Origin: JBBEAM01 sp942491105
GTDB lineage: Bacteria; Pseudomonadota; Alphaproteobacteria; Kiloniellales; DSM-21159
Direction: 5' to 3'
NCBI GenBank assembly: GCA_942491105.1
Contig: CALNZX010000003.1
Span: 62,001-126,000 of the forward strand
DNA: 64,000 bases
A program made the position numbers and the translations under genes. Below are positions 63,478 to 64,000 of the stretch, in pieces. The notes under the pieces are model-generated. The model saw nothing but the letters and a program-made list of their open reading frames with translations, ran no database searches and was not told the origin of the DNA. Numbering within the stretch: the stretch's first letter is position 1; each line of letters opens with the position of its first letter.

Positions 63478-63972
63478 TTAATGGTTCTCGAGTTTGACCA
63501 CGACGCTGCCCGGCGCGGGAGCGCTGACGCGCACGCCTTTGCTTTTCACGTCGACCTCGATGAAAACGCAGTTATCGTTCTTCAGGACGGCGGCACCCGT
63601 GATTCCCTCGACCAGCGTGAAACCTTGCGAAACGGTCGCGAAATCGCCGGCGAAGTCCTCGATATTCGAAAGATTGTAAACGTTTCCGACGAAGTCGGCC
63701 TCGGCGATGCCGGTCTCCAGCAGCTTGGCGCCGTTGAAGGTGAACTCATGCTCGGAGCCGTCATTGAGGACGAGAGTCCCCTGGCCCCAGCGCGCGCCGA
63801 CGATCCAGCCGGCGGATTTGCCCCAGCCGGAAAGCGTCCCGGACTTGGTCATCTGGTCGCCGGTCGGGCAGTCGTCGGCCGCCATGGCCGGTGCGGCGGC
63901 AAAGGTCATTCCGGCGCTCAGAGCGACGGCAAGGGCAAGGCGCTCGATCTTACGTTCCAGGCTCGATTTCAT
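63478..63972 (-). CDS. Small secreted protein of unknown function
   Basis: A 164-residue exported protein: signal (ERLALAVALSAGMTFAAAPAMA), then ADDCPTGDQMTKSGTLSGWGKSAGWIVGARWGQGTLVLNDG in blocks, FVGNVYNLSNIEDFAGDFATV and NCVFIEVDVKSKGVRVSAP. Two Cys (DDCPT and NDNCVF) could pair. The glycine-aromatic strands resemble small beta-barrel periplasmic proteins such as the EipA/DUF1134 group, but the match is loose. ATG 63972 follows AGGAGAGAAG. It is the rightmost gene of the window. Confidence 0.68.
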   Translation of the reverse strand: MKSSLERKIERLALAVALSAGMTFAAAPAMAADDCPTGDQMTKSGTLSGWGKSAGWIVGARWGQGTLVLNDGSEHEFTFNGAKLLETGIAEADFVGNVYNLSNIEDFAGDFATVSQGFTLVEGITGAAVLKNDNCVFIEVDVKSKGVRVSAPAPGSVVVKLENH

Positions 63973-64000
63973 GCTTCTCTCCTCATAGGTAGACGGATTT

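Overview
The window is GC-rich chromosomal DNA packed with housekeeping genes. Gene order and family content (purS-purQ-purL followed by bolA and grxD, class II DAHP synthase, citramalate synthase, single-gene rpsD, CopA/CopB copper resistance) point to an alphaproteobacterium of the Rhodospirillales/Kiloniellales type. This placement is inferred from gene content and was not tested by a search. One tRNA gene is present. There is no insertion sequence, integrase, phage gene or CRISPR array.

Left part (1-16.5 kb). A PuuB-like FAD oxidoreductase runs off the left edge, followed by a small secreted protein and a sulfotransferase. Two copies of purC encode identical SAICAR synthases (2591-3355 and 10353-11117). 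They flank about 7 kb of poorly known exported proteins: a small ConA-like domain protein, a von Willebrand A protein carrying the same C-terminal domain, an unidentified plus-strand protein with a doubtful start, and a 1058-residue coiled-coil protein with an internal tandem duplication. The second purC is followed by a Tat-exported multicopper oxidase that separates it from purS, purQ and purL. The bolA-like gene and grxD (iron-sulfur/thiol functions) follow.

Middle (16.5-43 kb). Transporters (two EamA, two MFS, one LysE) are mixed with rpsD, trmJ, cimA, cysS, gltX, nadE, pncB, class II DAHP synthase and glutathione reductase. The section also has a duplicated GFA-domain protein, a new 34-residue membrane microprotein, and a group of exported low-complexity proteins (27.1-30.4 kb): an SdrD-B-like protein, an SDQG-repeat protein and a FecR-domain protein with a long Gly-Gln tail whose coding repeat has slipped frame several times. 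An ABC exporter pair has a frameshifted permease.

Copper cluster (43.85-49.3 kb). A MerR/CueR-type promoter with a 19-bp spacer appears to drive a leaderless first gene. This is followed by a cupredoxin, CopA, CopB, an SHOCT membrane protein behind a class II FNR-type promoter, a Met/His-rich periplasmic protein and a TVP38-family membrane protein. No copper ATPase and no MerR regulator are in the window.

Right part (49.3-64 kb). Succinate-semialdehyde dehydrogenase, an isochorismatase-like hydrolase, folD, a LysE exporter, a methyltransferase and the glmU-glmS pair for UDP-GlcNAc lie here. They are followed by a phosphoglycolate phosphatase-like gene, a DUF3108 protein, tRNA-Val(CAC) with its own promoter, an MscS channel, a patatin lipoprotein and a small secreted protein.
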